This document shows, in pieces, positions 18,292-27,077 of a DNA stretch of 62,543 nucleotides (the first letter of the stretch is position 1; each line of letters starts with the position of its first letter). The position numbers and the translations under genes were made by a program. The notes beneath the pieces were generated by a model that was not told the origin of the DNA, did not search any database, and worked only from the letters and a program-made list of their open reading frames with translations. This DNA comes from Chryseobacterium sp. 39-10 (GTDB lineage Bacteria; Bacteroidota; Bacteroidia; Flavobacteriales; Weeksellaceae), in NCBI GenBank assembly GCA_001898255.1, contig MKTK01000006.1:153228-215770 (forward strand), given 5' to 3'.

Positions 18292-19653
18292 ATGATGAAA
18301 TTGGTGCAAGCAATTCGCAAAGAGATAAAACATTCCTTTGATAATCTTAGGAATGAAAAGCTGAAATACAGCTTACTTCAGGCCATCCCGTTTTGGATTG
18401 GTTCCGTGATCACTGGTACAATTGCCGTGATCTATGCGCAACTTTTTGTGTGGGGAGAAAAGGTAATGAACCTCATTTTTGATTGGAATGGCTGGATGAT
18501 TTTCATTATTGCACCCATCGGATTTGTACTTTCCTGGTGGCTCATTCAAAAATTTGCGCCTTATGCCAAGGGCAGCGGGATACCGCAAGTTATGGCAGCA
18601 GTAGAACTTGCCAATCCTAAAGAAAATTCTAAGATTAAGCACCTGCTCAGTTTAAAAATCCTTATTATAAAAATCCTTTCCAGTTTGGCACTGATCTTAG
18701 GTGGAGGCGCCATCGGGCGAGAAGGTCCGACGATACAGATTGCAGGATCCGTATTTCGGAAAGTCAACGAATATCTTCCAGATTGGTGGCCCAAAATTTC
18801 AAAGAAAAACATGATCCTTACAGGAGCGGCCGCAGGTTTATCTGCGGCATTCAATACGCCATTGGGCGGCATTGTGTTTGCGGTTGAAGAATTGGCGAAA
18901 ACACATATCAATTACTTTAAAACGGCGCTTTTCACCGCAGTGATTATTGCCGGACTCACCGCACAAACTTTAGCCGGATCTTATCTTTATCTGGGTTATC
19001 CTAAGACGGCAGATGTGCAGCTTACCATAATGTTTCCGGTGATACTTGTATCTGCTATTGCAGGAATTATGGGGAGCAGACTTTCGCTCATTATGCTTAA
19101 AATTACGCATTGGAAAAAGCGCCTTAAAAACGACAAAGAACAGATTATCTTTTTGGTAGCTTCTGCACTGATTATTGCATCACTTGCTTTTTTTGTAAAC
19201 CGTGAAATCCTTGGCTCAGGTAAGGCGATTATGGAACGAACATTATTCACCGATAATAAACATGAAGATTGGTATATGCCACTGTTCAGAATGATAGGCC
19301 CTGCGCTTTCTTTCACTTCTGGAGGAGCGGGTGGCATCTTTGCTCCAGCGCTATCAGCGGGTGCCAGCTTAGGTTCGGTCATTTCGGGATGGATTCAGCT
19401 TACACCTAACGAAACCAATGTGATGATTCTCGCAGGAATGGTGGCATTCCTCACAGGAATAACTCGTGCACCATTCACCTCTGCCATTATTGTACTGGAA
19501 ATGACCGACCGGCATTCGCTCATTTTCCATCTTATGCTTGCCGGAATGGTTTCGTCCCTTATCTCCATGTTGATCAGCAAACATTCGCTGTATGATCAGC
19601 TCAAAATTAATTATCTTAAAGAACTAAGAAGTACGGACTCTCCAACATCCTAA
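18292..19653 (+). CDS. ClC-family chloride channel / H+ antiporter
   Basis: The 453-residue membrane protein has the three ClC anion-binding signatures: GSGIP (KGSGIPQVMAAVE), GREGP (GGGAIGREGPTIQ) and GGIFAP (SGGAGGIFAPALSAG). The Glu of GREGP is the gating glutamate. A second glutamate further in would decide between antiporter and channel and cannot be assigned by eye. No cytoplasmic CBS domains are present. The start is one of two adjacent ATG codons at 18292/18295. It is monocistronic, followed by a mainly featureless 190-bp spacer. Confidence 0.92.
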   Translation: MMKLVQAIRKEIKHSFDNLRNEKLKYSLLQAIPFWIGSVITGTIAVIYAQLFVWGEKVMNLIFDWNGWMIFIIAPIGFVLSWWLIQKFAPYAKGSGIPQVMAAVELANPKENSKIKHLLSLKILIIKILSSLALILGGGAIGREGPTIQIAGSVFRKVNEYLPDWWPKISKKNMILTGAAAGLSAAFNTPLGGIVFAVEELAKTHINYFKTALFTAVIIAGLTAQTLAGSYLYLGYPKTADVQLTIMFPVILVSAIAGIMGSRLSLIMLKITHWKKRLKNDKEQIIFLVASALIIASLAFFVNREILGSGKAIMERTLFTDNKHEDWYMPLFRMIGPALSFTSGGAGGIFAPALSAGASLGSVISGWIQLTPNETNVMILAGMVAFLTGITRAPFTSAIIVLEMTDRHSLIFHLMLAGMVSSLISMLISKHSLYDQLKINYLKELRSTDSPTS

Positions 19654-19844
19654 ATGAATCTGCATATTCGGTTTCATTTTTAATACCAGTAAAGAAATCA
19701 ATTTTCAGGATTTTTTCTGATCTAATGTTAGCCCTTTTCATTGAAATACTTTATCAATAATGATTGCAATTGAATATTTTATCAGATTAAATTTTAAACC
19801 TATCCATTTGATTTCCTTCTTTGATACACGAAACCTTTTTTCAA

Positions 19845-19875
19845 TAAAAAAGCTGTTTCATTAACCGAAACAGCT
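19845..19875 (-). terminator. Terminator of guaA
   Basis: The 9-bp stem AGCTGTTTC/GAAACAGCT is followed on the minus strand by TTTTT. A shorter T-run on the plus side means it may also stop ClC transcripts. Confidence 0.85.
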
Positions 19876-19882
19876 GTAGTTT

Positions 19883-21412
19883 TTATTCCCACTCAATCGT
19901 TGCCGGTGGTTTGCTGGAAATATCATACGCCACACGGTTTATTCCGCGCACTTCGTTGATGATTCTGTTGGAAACCAGCTCCAGAAAATCATATGGCAGT
20001 TTGCTCCAGGTTGCCGTCATAAAGTCGATGGTATTGGCAGAACGGACAACGGCTGTATATTCGTATGTTCTTTCATCACCCATCACTCCTACTGATTTTA
20101 CAGGAAGTAATACCACAAATGCCTGCGATACTTTTTCGTACAGATCGTTTTTGTATAATTCTTCGATAAAAATATCATCGGCTTCCTGAAGAATTCTTAC
20201 TTTTTCGTGATCTACTTCGCCCAAGATACGGATTCCCAGTCCTGGTCCCGGAAAAGGATGACGATATACTAGATGATGCGGAATACCCAATTCCTCTCCC
20301 ACTTTTCGCACTTCGTCTTTAAAAAGCTCGCGAAGTGGTTCCAGCAATTCCAGTTTCATCTCTTCGGGAAGTCCGCCCACATTGTGATGCGACTTAATGA
20401 CCGCAGAAGGTCCTTTCACCGACTGGCTTTCAATAACATCCGGGTAAATCGTGCCCTGCGCTAAAAATGAAGCACCTTCAATCGCCTGTGATTCTTCATC
20501 AAAAACAGCAACAAATTCGTTCCCGATGATTTTTCTTTTCTTTTCCGGATCGGACACTCCCGCAAGTTTGTTCATGAAACGTTCCTGTGCATCGATCATT
20601 TTGATGTTCATATGGAAATGCTCACCATAATTTTCCATTACTTTTTTGCCTTCATCTTTACGCAAAAGTCCGGTATCTACAAAAATGCAGGTCAGTTGAT
20701 CGCCAATTGCTTTATGGATAAGCACTGCGGCAACCGACGAATCCACCCCACCGGAAAGGCCGAGAATTACTTTTTGATCGCCCACTTTTTCACGGATTTC
20801 GGAAATGGTTCTGTCGATATAATTGGTGAGTTTCCAGTTGCGTTCGGCTTTGCAAACATTGAAAACAAAATTTTCAATCATCTTTGCCCCTTCCTCGGTA
20901 TGCGAAACTTCGGGGTGAAACTGAAGGGTAAAAATATTTTTCTTTTCGTTGGCCATTGCCGCAATAACATCGGAAGTACCGGAGATTTCAAAACCTTCGG
21001 GAACGGTTTCCACCTCGTCGAAATGGCTCATCCAGACAGTTGATTTTCTGGCCACTCCGGATAAAACCGGGTTGGAACGCAAAACTTCAAATTCGGCTTT
21101 TCCGTATTCGCCTTTTACCCCTTTTTTTACGGAACCTCCAAGAAGATGCGCCGTGAGCTGCATGCCATAGCAAATCCCTAAAATCGGAATTCCGGCTTCA
21201 AAGAGTTCTTTTTCCACCAGATGGGCTTCGTCAGAATTGACCGAACTGGGACCTCCGGAAAGGATGATTCCCACCGGCTTTTTATCTAATATCGCCGAAA
21301 GCGGTGTATTAAAAGGCAATACTTCTGAATAAACGCCTAGTTCGCGGACTCGGCGCGCAATCAGCTGGTTGTATTGGGATCCGAAATCTAAAATGAGAAT
21401 TCCGTTGTGCAT
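19883..21412 (-). CDS. guaA: GMP synthase (glutamine-hydrolysing)
   Basis: GuaA converts XMP to GMP using glutamine and ATP. The 509-residue protein has a class I glutamine amidotransferase domain with the nucleophile in GICYGMQL near residue 80 and His in LQFHPEVSHTE. An ATP-pyrophosphatase domain follows with the PP-loop GLSGGVDSSVAA, and then the C-terminal dimerisation domain ending PPATIEWE. It is last in the minus-strand purine block but is separated from purD by 434 bp with a terminator and a repeat element, so it probably has its own promoter. Confidence 0.98.
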   Translation of the reverse strand: MHNGILILDFGSQYNQLIARRVRELGVYSEVLPFNTPLSAILDKKPVGIILSGGPSSVNSDEAHLVEKELFEAGIPILGICYGMQLTAHLLGGSVKKGVKGEYGKAEFEVLRSNPVLSGVARKSTVWMSHFDEVETVPEGFEISGTSDVIAAMANEKKNIFTLQFHPEVSHTEEGAKMIENFVFNVCKAERNWKLTNYIDRTISEIREKVGDQKVILGLSGGVDSSVAAVLIHKAIGDQLTCIFVDTGLLRKDEGKKVMENYGEHFHMNIKMIDAQERFMNKLAGVSDPEKKRKIIGNEFVAVFDEESQAIEGASFLAQGTIYPDVIESQSVKGPSAVIKSHHNVGGLPEEMKLELLEPLRELFKDEVRKVGEELGIPHHLVYRHPFPGPGLGIRILGEVDHEKVRILQEADDIFIEELYKNDLYEKVSQAFVVLLPVKSVGVMGDERTYEYTAVVRSANTIDFMTATWSKLPYDFLELVSNRIINEVRGINRVAYDISSKPPATIEWE

Positions 21413-21719
21413 AACTGTGCTTGATTTTGAAATTTAGATTTTACTTTTTATTCGATTATTTGATTTCCTCTCTTTATTTTCTCTTTGGTTGCTCTTGTTG
21501 CAGGCAACGTTTTAAGAAACTGGTACGAGTCGGAAGTAGTCGAATAATTATACTATTATTTTTTTATAAAAATTTGACCTTTTCGAGGTCAAAACCATGA
21601 TCTTTCGATATAAAATTTTTGAATGCTATTTTCTAACTACAATGAGTCTTTGATTCTTGATTCTTGATTCTTTTGTTTTTCCCTTGACTCTTTCAACTTT
21701 TAACTGCATTTTTTTTCTC
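21413..21719. other. Intergenic stretch between guaA and purD, promoter side of guaA
   Basis: These 307 bases hold no convincing gene. They contain a short TTGATTC-type tandem run near 21650-21675 and an AT-rich tract near 21546-21570. No good TAnnTTTG element on the minus strand was recognised, so the guaA promoter is unassigned. Confidence 0.4.
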
Positions 21720-21808
21720 GGCTCCTCAACTAGCCCCGATTGCAGCGGCATCCTTTTGCGGAGCATCGCGGAGCAAAAGATACAGCGGAAAGCGGGAAAC
21801 AGCTCCTA
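21720..21808. repeat. REP-like structured intergenic element
   Basis: This GC-rich island in an AT-rich spacer has an inner hairpin CTTTTGC/GCAAAAG (21753-21759 with 21773-21779) around two direct copies of GCGGAGC. Outer arms carry AGCCCCGATTGCAGCGG on one side and AGCGGAAAGCGGGAAACAGC on the other. From memory, similar strings recur many times between genes of Chryseobacterium and Flavobacterium; that is recollection and was not checked here. It sits between the purD terminator and guaA. Confidence 0.6.
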
Positions 21809-21841
21809 AAAAAAACAAAACAGCCCCGAACAAACAGGGCT
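21809..21841 (-). terminator. Terminator of purD
   Basis: AGCCC/GGGCT pairs around a 10-nt loop, and the minus strand continues into GTTTTGTTTTTTTTA. It starts right after the purD stop. Confidence 0.75.
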
Positions 21842-21846
21842 ATTTG

Positions 21847-23085
21847 TTAGAATTTACCAATATCTTCTCTGTAATATTCATAGTCAAAATTGATGGTTTT
21901 GGCATCTTCGTACACCGTTGCTCTTGCCTGCTCGTAGGTTTCGGCAGTGGCCACAAGATTGAGAACTCGCCCGCCGTTTGTTACAAAGTGCGTTCCTTTG
22001 TGTGCAGCTCCGGCAAAGAAAACGATGCTGTCTTTCACTTTATCCAGATTGCGGATCTCAAAACCGGTGTCGTAACGGCCTGGATAACCTCCGGAAGCCA
22101 TCACCAAACAGACTGCTTTCTCGTTTTTGAAACTAAGTTGCACGTCTTTACCCTCCATACAATCATTAATCACATCCAGCAAATTATTTTCTAAAAGTGG
22201 CATCAACACCTGAGTTTCGGGATCTCCCATGCGCATATTGTATTCCAAAAGATAGGTTCCGTTTTCAGTGATCATCAATCCGAAAAAGATAAATCCTTTG
22301 AACTGAAGATTTTGCGCTTCAAGACCTAAAATCGTAGGTTCGAGAATATTTTTTTTGAAATCTTCATAATGTGCTTCTGTAAATTGTGGACTTGGCGCCA
22401 CGGTTCCCATCCCGCCCGTATTTGGACCTTTGTCTCCGTTTCCGGCTTTTTTATAGTCTTTTACCGCGATACACGGAAATAAATTTTTCCCGTTGGAAAA
22501 CGCAATAACGGAGGCCTCAAAACCTTTTAGATATTCTTCAATAACTAGCTGAATACCGGCATCACCATAAATTCTTTCGATCATTAAGGCATGAATGGTG
22601 GCTTTAGCATCTGTTAAATTCTGGCAAATGATCACGCCTTTTCCCCCTGCCAAACCACTGGCTTTTATCACCAACGGGAAAGACTGCTCAGAAACATAGT
22701 CAATGGCGTCATTATAGGATTCAAAAATTTTAGCTTTTGCTGTTTTGATGGTATTGTCCTGCATGAATTTTTTGGAAAAAGCTTTGCTTCCTTCCAGTTC
22801 TGCTGCTCTTTTTCGCGGACCAAAGACTTTGAGGTCGTAGTTCTTGAACTCATCCACCAATCCTGCGACCAAAGGGGCTTCAGGGCCAACAATCGTGAGG
22901 TCGATCTGCTTTTTCAGGGCAAAGTTGCGAAGTTCTTCTACTCCGCTTTCCACGATGTTTTTCCCCCATTCTTGGGTGGAAGCATTTCCACCTGCGAAAT
23001 ACATTTCTGTAACGCGGGGATCATCTTTTAGTTTCCAAGCAAGTGCAGATTCTCTTCCGCCATTACCAACGATTAATATTTTCAT
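21847..23085 (-). CDS. purD: Phosphoribosylamine-glycine ligase
   Basis: PurD ligates glycine to 5-phosphoribosylamine using ATP, the second step of purine synthesis. The 412-residue ATP-grasp protein starts MKILIVGNGGRESALAWKL and has VIKASGLAGGKGVIIC, GPNTGGMGTVAPSP and EYNMRMGDPETQ. An open frame runs 14 codons further upstream, but the internal ATG at 23083-23085 gives the standard GNGGRE start. It lies 63 bp after purH in the same direction and ends at a terminator. Confidence 0.97.
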   Translation of the reverse strand: MKILIVGNGGRESALAWKLKDDPRVTEMYFAGGNASTQEWGKNIVESGVEELRNFALKKQIDLTIVGPEAPLVAGLVDEFKNYDLKVFGPRKRAAELEGSKAFSKKFMQDNTIKTAKAKIFESYNDAIDYVSEQSFPLVIKASGLAGGKGVIICQNLTDAKATIHALMIERIYGDAGIQLVIEEYLKGFEASVIAFSNGKNLFPCIAVKDYKKAGNGDKGPNTGGMGTVAPSPQFTEAHYEDFKKNILEPTILGLEAQNLQFKGFIFFGLMITENGTYLLEYNMRMGDPETQVLMPLLENNLLDVINDCMEGKDVQLSFKNEKAVCLVMASGGYPGRYDTGFEIRNLDKVKDSIVFFAGAAHKGTHFVTNGGRVLNLVATAETYEQARATVYEDAKTINFDYEYYREDIGKF

Positions 23086-23148
23086 ACCGATTTTTTTATT
23101 TGAATTTTTCAAAAATACGACTTTCAAGGGCTTTCACCAAAAGGTTTT

Positions 23149-24660
23149 TTAATGCAGAAAATGACGCATTCCAGTAAATAACATTGGAATTTTACGCTCG
23201 TTGGCCGCGTCAATAGACTCCTGATCGCGCATGCTGCCACCTGGCTGAATAATGGCTTTAATGCCTTCCTGAGCACAAAAATCAACCACATCCCGGAAAG
23301 GGAAAAATGCGTCGGATGCAAGAATTAAATCTCCACTAAATTTTTCTTTCGCCCGCTCAATTGCCTGCTGTGTCGCCCAGATCCTGTTCACCTGTCCGCC
23401 ACCAACACCCAGCGCCTGCGTCCCATTGGAAACAACAATGGCATTGGATTTTACGTATTTTACCACCCGTTGAGCAAAAAGTAAAGACTCATATTGCTCT
23501 TTCGTTGGATGATTTTCCGTCATGATGGTGATTTCTTCCGAAAAGTCATCATCAACATCCTGAATCAGCAACCCACCATCAATTTTCACCCAAGTCTGCT
23601 TGTCGGAAACCGGATTTTTAATTTTAATGATTCTGAGATTTTTTTTCTTTCTTAAGATTTCCACCGCATCGTCATCAAAATCAGTGGCCATTACAATTTC
23701 AAGGAAGGTTTTATTCAGCTCTTCCGCCGTTGCGGCATCCACCTTAAAATTCATCGCTACAACGCCTCCAAAAATGGAAACAGGATCGCATTCATACGTT
23801 CTGATATAAGTTTCCACCGCAGAATTTCCTACCGCAACACCGCAAGGTGTGGAATGCTTTACCGCACAACAAGCAAGTTCGTTTTTAAATTCATTTACGA
23901 CTTTCCAACATAAATCCATGTCGCGCAGATTATTGAATGAAAGTTCTTTTCCGCCCAACTGCTCAAAATCCTTCATGGCCCCATTCTCCATTGTAGAAAC
24001 GTAATAAGCCGCAGATTGATGCGGGTTTTCGCCATACCGAAGGTCGTAAACCTTTTTGTAAGATGCATTGAGATACTGTGGATATTCTTCCTCCAACAAC
24101 ATCTTGGAAATGGCCGCATCATAAGCCGAAGTAAGATTAAAGACTTTTCCCGCCAATATTTTACGGGTTTCGGGTTGCGTATCGCCACTTGCCAAAATTT
24201 CATTTTTTACGGTTTCATAGTCTTCCACATGGGTAATCACGGTAACCGATTTAAAATTTTTCGCCGCCGAACGCAACATGGAAGGTCCTCCAATATCGAT
24301 AAATTCTACTTTTTCGCCCAACGAAATGTCTTTGTTAGCGTTTTCGAAAAAGGGATACAGGTTTACCACAACCATATCAATGAGACCAATTTCGTACTGC
24401 TGAACGGTTTTCATGTGCTCCTCATTATCCCGAACCGCCAACAATCCGCCATGAACTTTCGGATGCAGGGTTTTTACTCTTCCATCCAACATTTCCGGAA
24501 AATCCGTGATCTCATCAATCTGAATGGGATGTAATCCTCCTTCTTTAAGATGTTTGAATGTTCCGCCGGTGGAAATCAGTTCATATCCCTGATTTTCCAG
24601 AAACTGCGCAAATTCCGTTAGTCCGCTTTTGTCTGATACGCTGATTAATGCTCTTTTCAT
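23149..24660 (-). CDS. purH: Bifunctional AICAR transformylase / IMP cyclohydrolase
   Basis: PurH performs the last two steps to IMP. The 503-residue protein has the MGS-like cyclohydrolase domain at the N terminus ([44 protein letters not shown]). The AICAR transformylase domain follows, with [13 protein letters not shown] and [13 protein letters not shown]. An open frame extends 13 codons upstream across a palindrome, but the ATG at 24658-24660 matches the family start. It is followed by purD. Its upstream neighbour in the same direction is a DUF559 unit that separates it from purN. Confidence 0.97.
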   Translation of the reverse strand: MKRALISVSDKSGLTEFAQFLENQGYELISTGGTFKHLKEGGLHPIQIDEITDFPEMLDGRVKTLHPKVHGGLLAVRDNEEHMKTVQQYEIGLIDMVVVNLYPFFENANKDISLGEKVEFIDIGGPSMLRSAAKNFKSVTVITHVEDYETVKNEILASGDTQPETRKILAGKVFNLTSAYDAAISKMLLEEEYPQYLNASYKKVYDLRYGENPHQSAAYYVSTMENGAMKDFEQLGGKELSFNNLRDMDLCWKVVNEFKNELACCAVKHSTPCGVAVGNSAVETYIRTYECDPVSIFGGVVAMNFKVDAATAEELNKTFLEIVMATDFDDDAVEILRKKKNLRIIKIKNPVSDKQTWVKIDGGLLIQDVDDDFSEEITIMTENHPTKEQYESLLFAQRVVKYVKSNAIVVSNGTQALGVGGGQVNRIWATQQAIERAKEKFSGDLILASDAFFPFRDVVDFCAQEGIKAIIQPGGSMRDQESIDAANERKIPMLFTGMRHFLH

Positions 24661-24683
24661 TTTTACTTTTAATAAATGCGAAA

Positions 24684-24700
24684 CATGAGTGACACTCATG
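24684..24700. promoter_or_regulatory. 17-bp palindrome upstream of purH
   Basis: CATGAGTG-A-CACTCATG has perfect 8-bp arms around one base, 24 bases ahead of the purH start. It could be an operator or a small RNA hairpin; nothing decides between them. Confidence 0.35.
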
Positions 24701-24805
24701 CATTATTTGATATTTAACTAATTCTGTTCTTTCTGAAACTCGAAATACTGATCGCAGCAATCGCTTACAAAGGTTTCATGTTGACTATAATTTTTGTTTC
24801 TGGGG

Positions 24806-24843
24806 TTCCCCTCTTTTGAAAGAGGGGTGCCGAAGGCGGGGTG
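24806..24843 (+). repeat. Left inverted repeat of the DUF559 unit
   Basis: A perfect 9-bp stem CCCCTCTTT/AAAGAGGGG (24808-24827) is followed by GCC-GAA-GGC and CGGGGTG. The DUF559 stop codon begins at the next base. Confidence 0.85.
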
Positions 24844-25269
24844 TTAGTCAGGAGTTGAGAAATGTTCAATTATATAATCTTCCAATTCCTTCATCACGTT
24901 TTCACCGTCGTGTTTTACTCTTATATCCGATATTCTAACTATTTTTAAGTCTAATGATTTTAAAAAATCATCTCTTTTTTCGTCAAATTCTTCTTTATCA
25001 TTATGACTGCTGTCGTTAATTTCAATCACTAAACCCAAGGATTTTACATAAAAATCAACAATATAATCTCCTATAATTCTTTGCCGGTCAAAATCAATTC
25101 CATGAAAAGTTCCGTTTCGAACCTGCTTCCAGAAAATAACCTCCGACAGTACGTATCCTTTTCTTAAAGCTCTCGCACGCAAAACAAGATCTTTATTTTT
25201 GGGAAGAATTTCAATTTTTCTTCTAAAGATTTCAATTCCGTCAATATGGGTTAAATATTTTTTACTCAT
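24844..25269 (-). CDS. DUF559 endonuclease-like protein (VSR/PD-(D/E)XK fold)
   Basis: The 141-residue protein carries the DUF559 core: ARALRKGYVLSEVIFWKQV, then FDRQRIIGDYIVDFYV and LGLVIEINDSSHND. The probable metal-binding residues of the PD-(D/E)XK fold are Asp72 in YIVDF and Glu83 in VIEIN; relatives usually read EID, so Asn85 is a mild change. DUF559 proteins resemble very-short-patch-repair nucleases, and their biological role is not established. The ATG at 25267-25269 was preferred to a longer frame that runs into the flanking repeat. The gene fills the space between the two inverted repeats and is in the same direction as the pur genes. Confidence 0.85.
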   Translation of the reverse strand: MSKKYLTHIDGIEIFRRKIEILPKNKDLVLRARALRKGYVLSEVIFWKQVRNGTFHGIDFDRQRIIGDYIVDFYVKSLGLVIEINDSSHNDKEEFDEKRDDFLKSLDLKIVRISDIRVKHDGENVMKELEDYIIEHFSTPD

Positions 25270-25317
25270 GTGTTGGATTATAAATCTTAAAAAACAAAAT
25301 TTTTCTGTTTTACGACA

Positions 25318-25355
25318 CACCCCGTCCTTCGGACACCCCTCTTTTTAGAGGGGAA
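25318..25355 (-). repeat. Right inverted repeat of the DUF559 unit
   Basis: Read on the minus strand it matches the left end over all 38 positions except for changes in the hairpin loop and one compensated pair (GCC/GGC against TCC/GGA). The stem CCCCTCT/AGAGGGG spans 25336-25353 and contains the purN stop codon. Confidence 0.85.
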
Positions 25356-25914
25356 TTTTCAACACTTTCTCGATGGCTTTCGGGAAAATTTCATATTCAA
25401 TTTGATGGACTTTCTCCGCCAAAGTTTCTGCATTTTCGTTTGCTTCAATCCTCACTTTTCCCTGCAAAATAATTTCACCTTCATCAATCCCGGAAGTGAC
25501 GAAATGAACCGTTGCTCCACTCTCCTTTTCGCCAGCTTCTATCACCGACTGATGTACTTTGGTTCCGTACATTCCTTTTCCTCCAAATTTTGGCAGTAAT
25601 GAGGGATGAATATTGATGATTTTTCCGTTCCATTTTTCTGTAAAATCTTTAGAAAGGATGGAAAGAAACCCAGCCAAAACAATTAAATCGGTATCGTCCG
25701 GAAGCAATTTTTCCAGTTCATCAGAAAAACCTTTTCCGCGAGGAATCAGCATATTGTCGATATTATTTTCTTCTGCGCGCTTTAATCCGTAACATTCGCG
25801 GTCGGCAATAACGAGTGAGACTTTTGCATTGGAAATTTCACCACTGTCGATACAATTGATGATTCTTTGCAGATTGGTTCCGCTTCCTGAAATTAATACA
25901 ACTATGTTTTTCAT
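25345..25914 (-). CDS. purN: Phosphoribosylglycinamide formyltransferase
   Basis: PurN uses 10-formyltetrahydrofolate to formylate GAR in the third step of purine synthesis. The 189-residue protein has the start IVVLISGSGTNLQRII, the catalytic IINIHPSLLPKFGGKGMYG with Asn and His, and the late HFVTSGIDEGEIILQ with the conserved Asp. Its final residues Ile-Pro-Leu and the TAA come from the inverted repeat of the DUF559 unit, so the original C terminus was probably replaced. The function should survive because the change lies past the last helix. purM is upstream after 77 bp. Confidence 0.97.
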   Translation of the reverse strand: MKNIVVLISGSGTNLQRIINCIDSGEISNAKVSLVIADRECYGLKRAEENNIDNMLIPRGKGFSDELEKLLPDDTDLIVLAGFLSILSKDFTEKWNGKIINIHPSLLPKFGGKGMYGTKVHQSVIEAGEKESGATVHFVTSGIDEGEIILQGKVRIEANENAETLAEKVHQIEYEIFPKAIEKVLKIPL

Positions 25915-25938
25915 TTTTGTAAAATGTAAAAGTATTGA

Positions 25939-25976
25939 TGCATTAATGATTTTTGCTTTTAAAAATCGTTAATGCA
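25939..25976. repeat. Long inverted repeat between purM and purN
   Basis: TGCATTAATGATTTTT (25939-25954) pairs with AAAAATCGTTAATGCA (25961-25976) with one G-T position, leaving a 6-nt loop. There is no T-run on the minus strand, so an mRNA-processing or stabilising hairpin is more likely than a terminator. Confidence 0.6.
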
Positions 25977-25991
25977 TTTACATCAGAACAG

Positions 25992-26984
25992 TTATACCGT
26001 CAAAACTATTTTCTCTGCATTTTCAGTGATCTCTCCGATTTCATAAGCGTCGTCAAGCAATTCCAATACTTTTGAAACTTCGTTTTCATCAACTACAACC
26101 ACCATTCCGACGCCCATATTAAAGGTTCCGAACATTTCTTCTCTGGCGATGTTTCCTCGTTTTTCCAATTCCTGCATGATGGAAGGAATTTTGATTTCTG
26201 AGGTTTTAATCTCAGCGCATAAACCTTCAGGAATAATTCTTGGCACGTTTTCAATTAAGCCGCCACCGGTGATATGTGCAATTCCGTGAACATCCACTTC
26301 ATTTAGAATTTTATGAATAGGCTGAAAATACAGTCTGGTCGGCACTAAAAGAGTTTCATATAAGGGTTTGCCTTCAAACTGTTCATTGAAATCGGGAAAT
26401 ATTTTCCTCACCAGCGAAAAACCATTGGAATGAAATCCCGAACTTGGCAACGCCATGATTTTATCGCCTTTTCTAATTTTTGAACCGTCGATAATCTCCT
26501 CTTTTTCTACAATTCCTACACAGAATCCTGCAACATCGTAATCTCCCGGTTGGTACATTCCTGGCATTTCAGCGGTTTCGCCACCAATTAAAGCACATTG
26601 ATTGTCTTTACAGGCATTCACCATTCCCAAAACTATTTCTGCCGCAATATCTGAATCTAATTTCCCGCAAGCCAGATAATCGAGGAAAAATAAAGGTTTT
26701 GCACCGTGACAAAGAATATCGTTGGCACACATAGCAAAACAGTCAATTCCTATGGAATCGTATTTTTTGGAATCTAAAGCGACTTTCAGTTTGGTGCCAA
26801 CGCCATCTGTTCCAGAAACCATAACCGGATTTTTATAACCAGCGATTTCGTAGAAAGCACCAAAACTTCCGAGATTATTCAGTACATTTTTATTGTGGGT
26901 TTGGGCAACGGCAGATTTTATTTTGTCTACGGTTTTGTAGCCCTCTTCTTTATCTACTCCGGCAGATTTATAGGTATTGCTCAT
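25992..26984 (-). CDS. purM: Phosphoribosylformylglycinamidine cyclo-ligase
   Basis: PurM closes the imidazole ring to give AIR using ATP. The 330-residue protein has the PurM/AIRS fold with SGTDGVGTKLKVAL, CANDILCHGAKPLFFLDY, IGGETAEMPGMY and ITGGGLIENVPRI. The ATG at 26982-26984 gives MSNTYKSAGVDKEEGYK, the usual start. It is the first gene of the purM-purN-[DUF559]-purH-purD block. A leader of about 300 bases with a short ORF and a terminator-like hairpin lies ahead of it. Confidence 0.97.
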   Translation of the reverse strand: MSNTYKSAGVDKEEGYKTVDKIKSAVAQTHNKNVLNNLGSFGAFYEIAGYKNPVMVSGTDGVGTKLKVALDSKKYDSIGIDCFAMCANDILCHGAKPLFFLDYLACGKLDSDIAAEIVLGMVNACKDNQCALIGGETAEMPGMYQPGDYDVAGFCVGIVEKEEIIDGSKIRKGDKIMALPSSGFHSNGFSLVRKIFPDFNEQFEGKPLYETLLVPTRLYFQPIHKILNEVDVHGIAHITGGGLIENVPRIIPEGLCAEIKTSEIKIPSIMQELEKRGNIAREEMFGTFNMGVGMVVVVDENEVSKVLELLDDAYEIGEITENAEKIVLTV

Positions 26985-27077
26985 TTTTTAATGATTAGGT
27001 ATTGGTTCAGTGGCCTCTTTCGAAACTTCATTTTAAATTCTAAATTGCGACGACGCATTTTGGTCGTCATCTTACAA

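Larger units (their letters stand above)
24806..25355 (-). mobile_element. DUF559 unit bounded by 38-bp inverted repeats
   Basis: Two 38-base ends face each other around one nuclease-like gene. Each end is built of two hairpins (CCCCTCT/AGAGGGG and a small GCC/GGC or GTCC/GGAC stem) followed by CGGGGTG toward the inside. The unit lies between purN and purH in the purine operon, and the right end supplies the last three sense codons and the stop of purN. No target duplication was seen. The layout suggests an inserted cassette, but mobility is an inference. Confidence 0.6.

Noticed and set aside
20612-21043. Long plus-strand open frame opposite guaA
   Set aside because: A shadow of guaA codons; no promoter and no recognisable protein features.
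21640-21680. TTGATTC tandem run as a CRISPR or VNTR
   Set aside because: Only about three short imperfect copies without spacers; simple-sequence drift is enough.
24661-24699. Extended purH start at 24699
   Set aside because: It runs through a palindrome and adds residues absent from PurH; the internal [10 protein letters not shown] start is standard.
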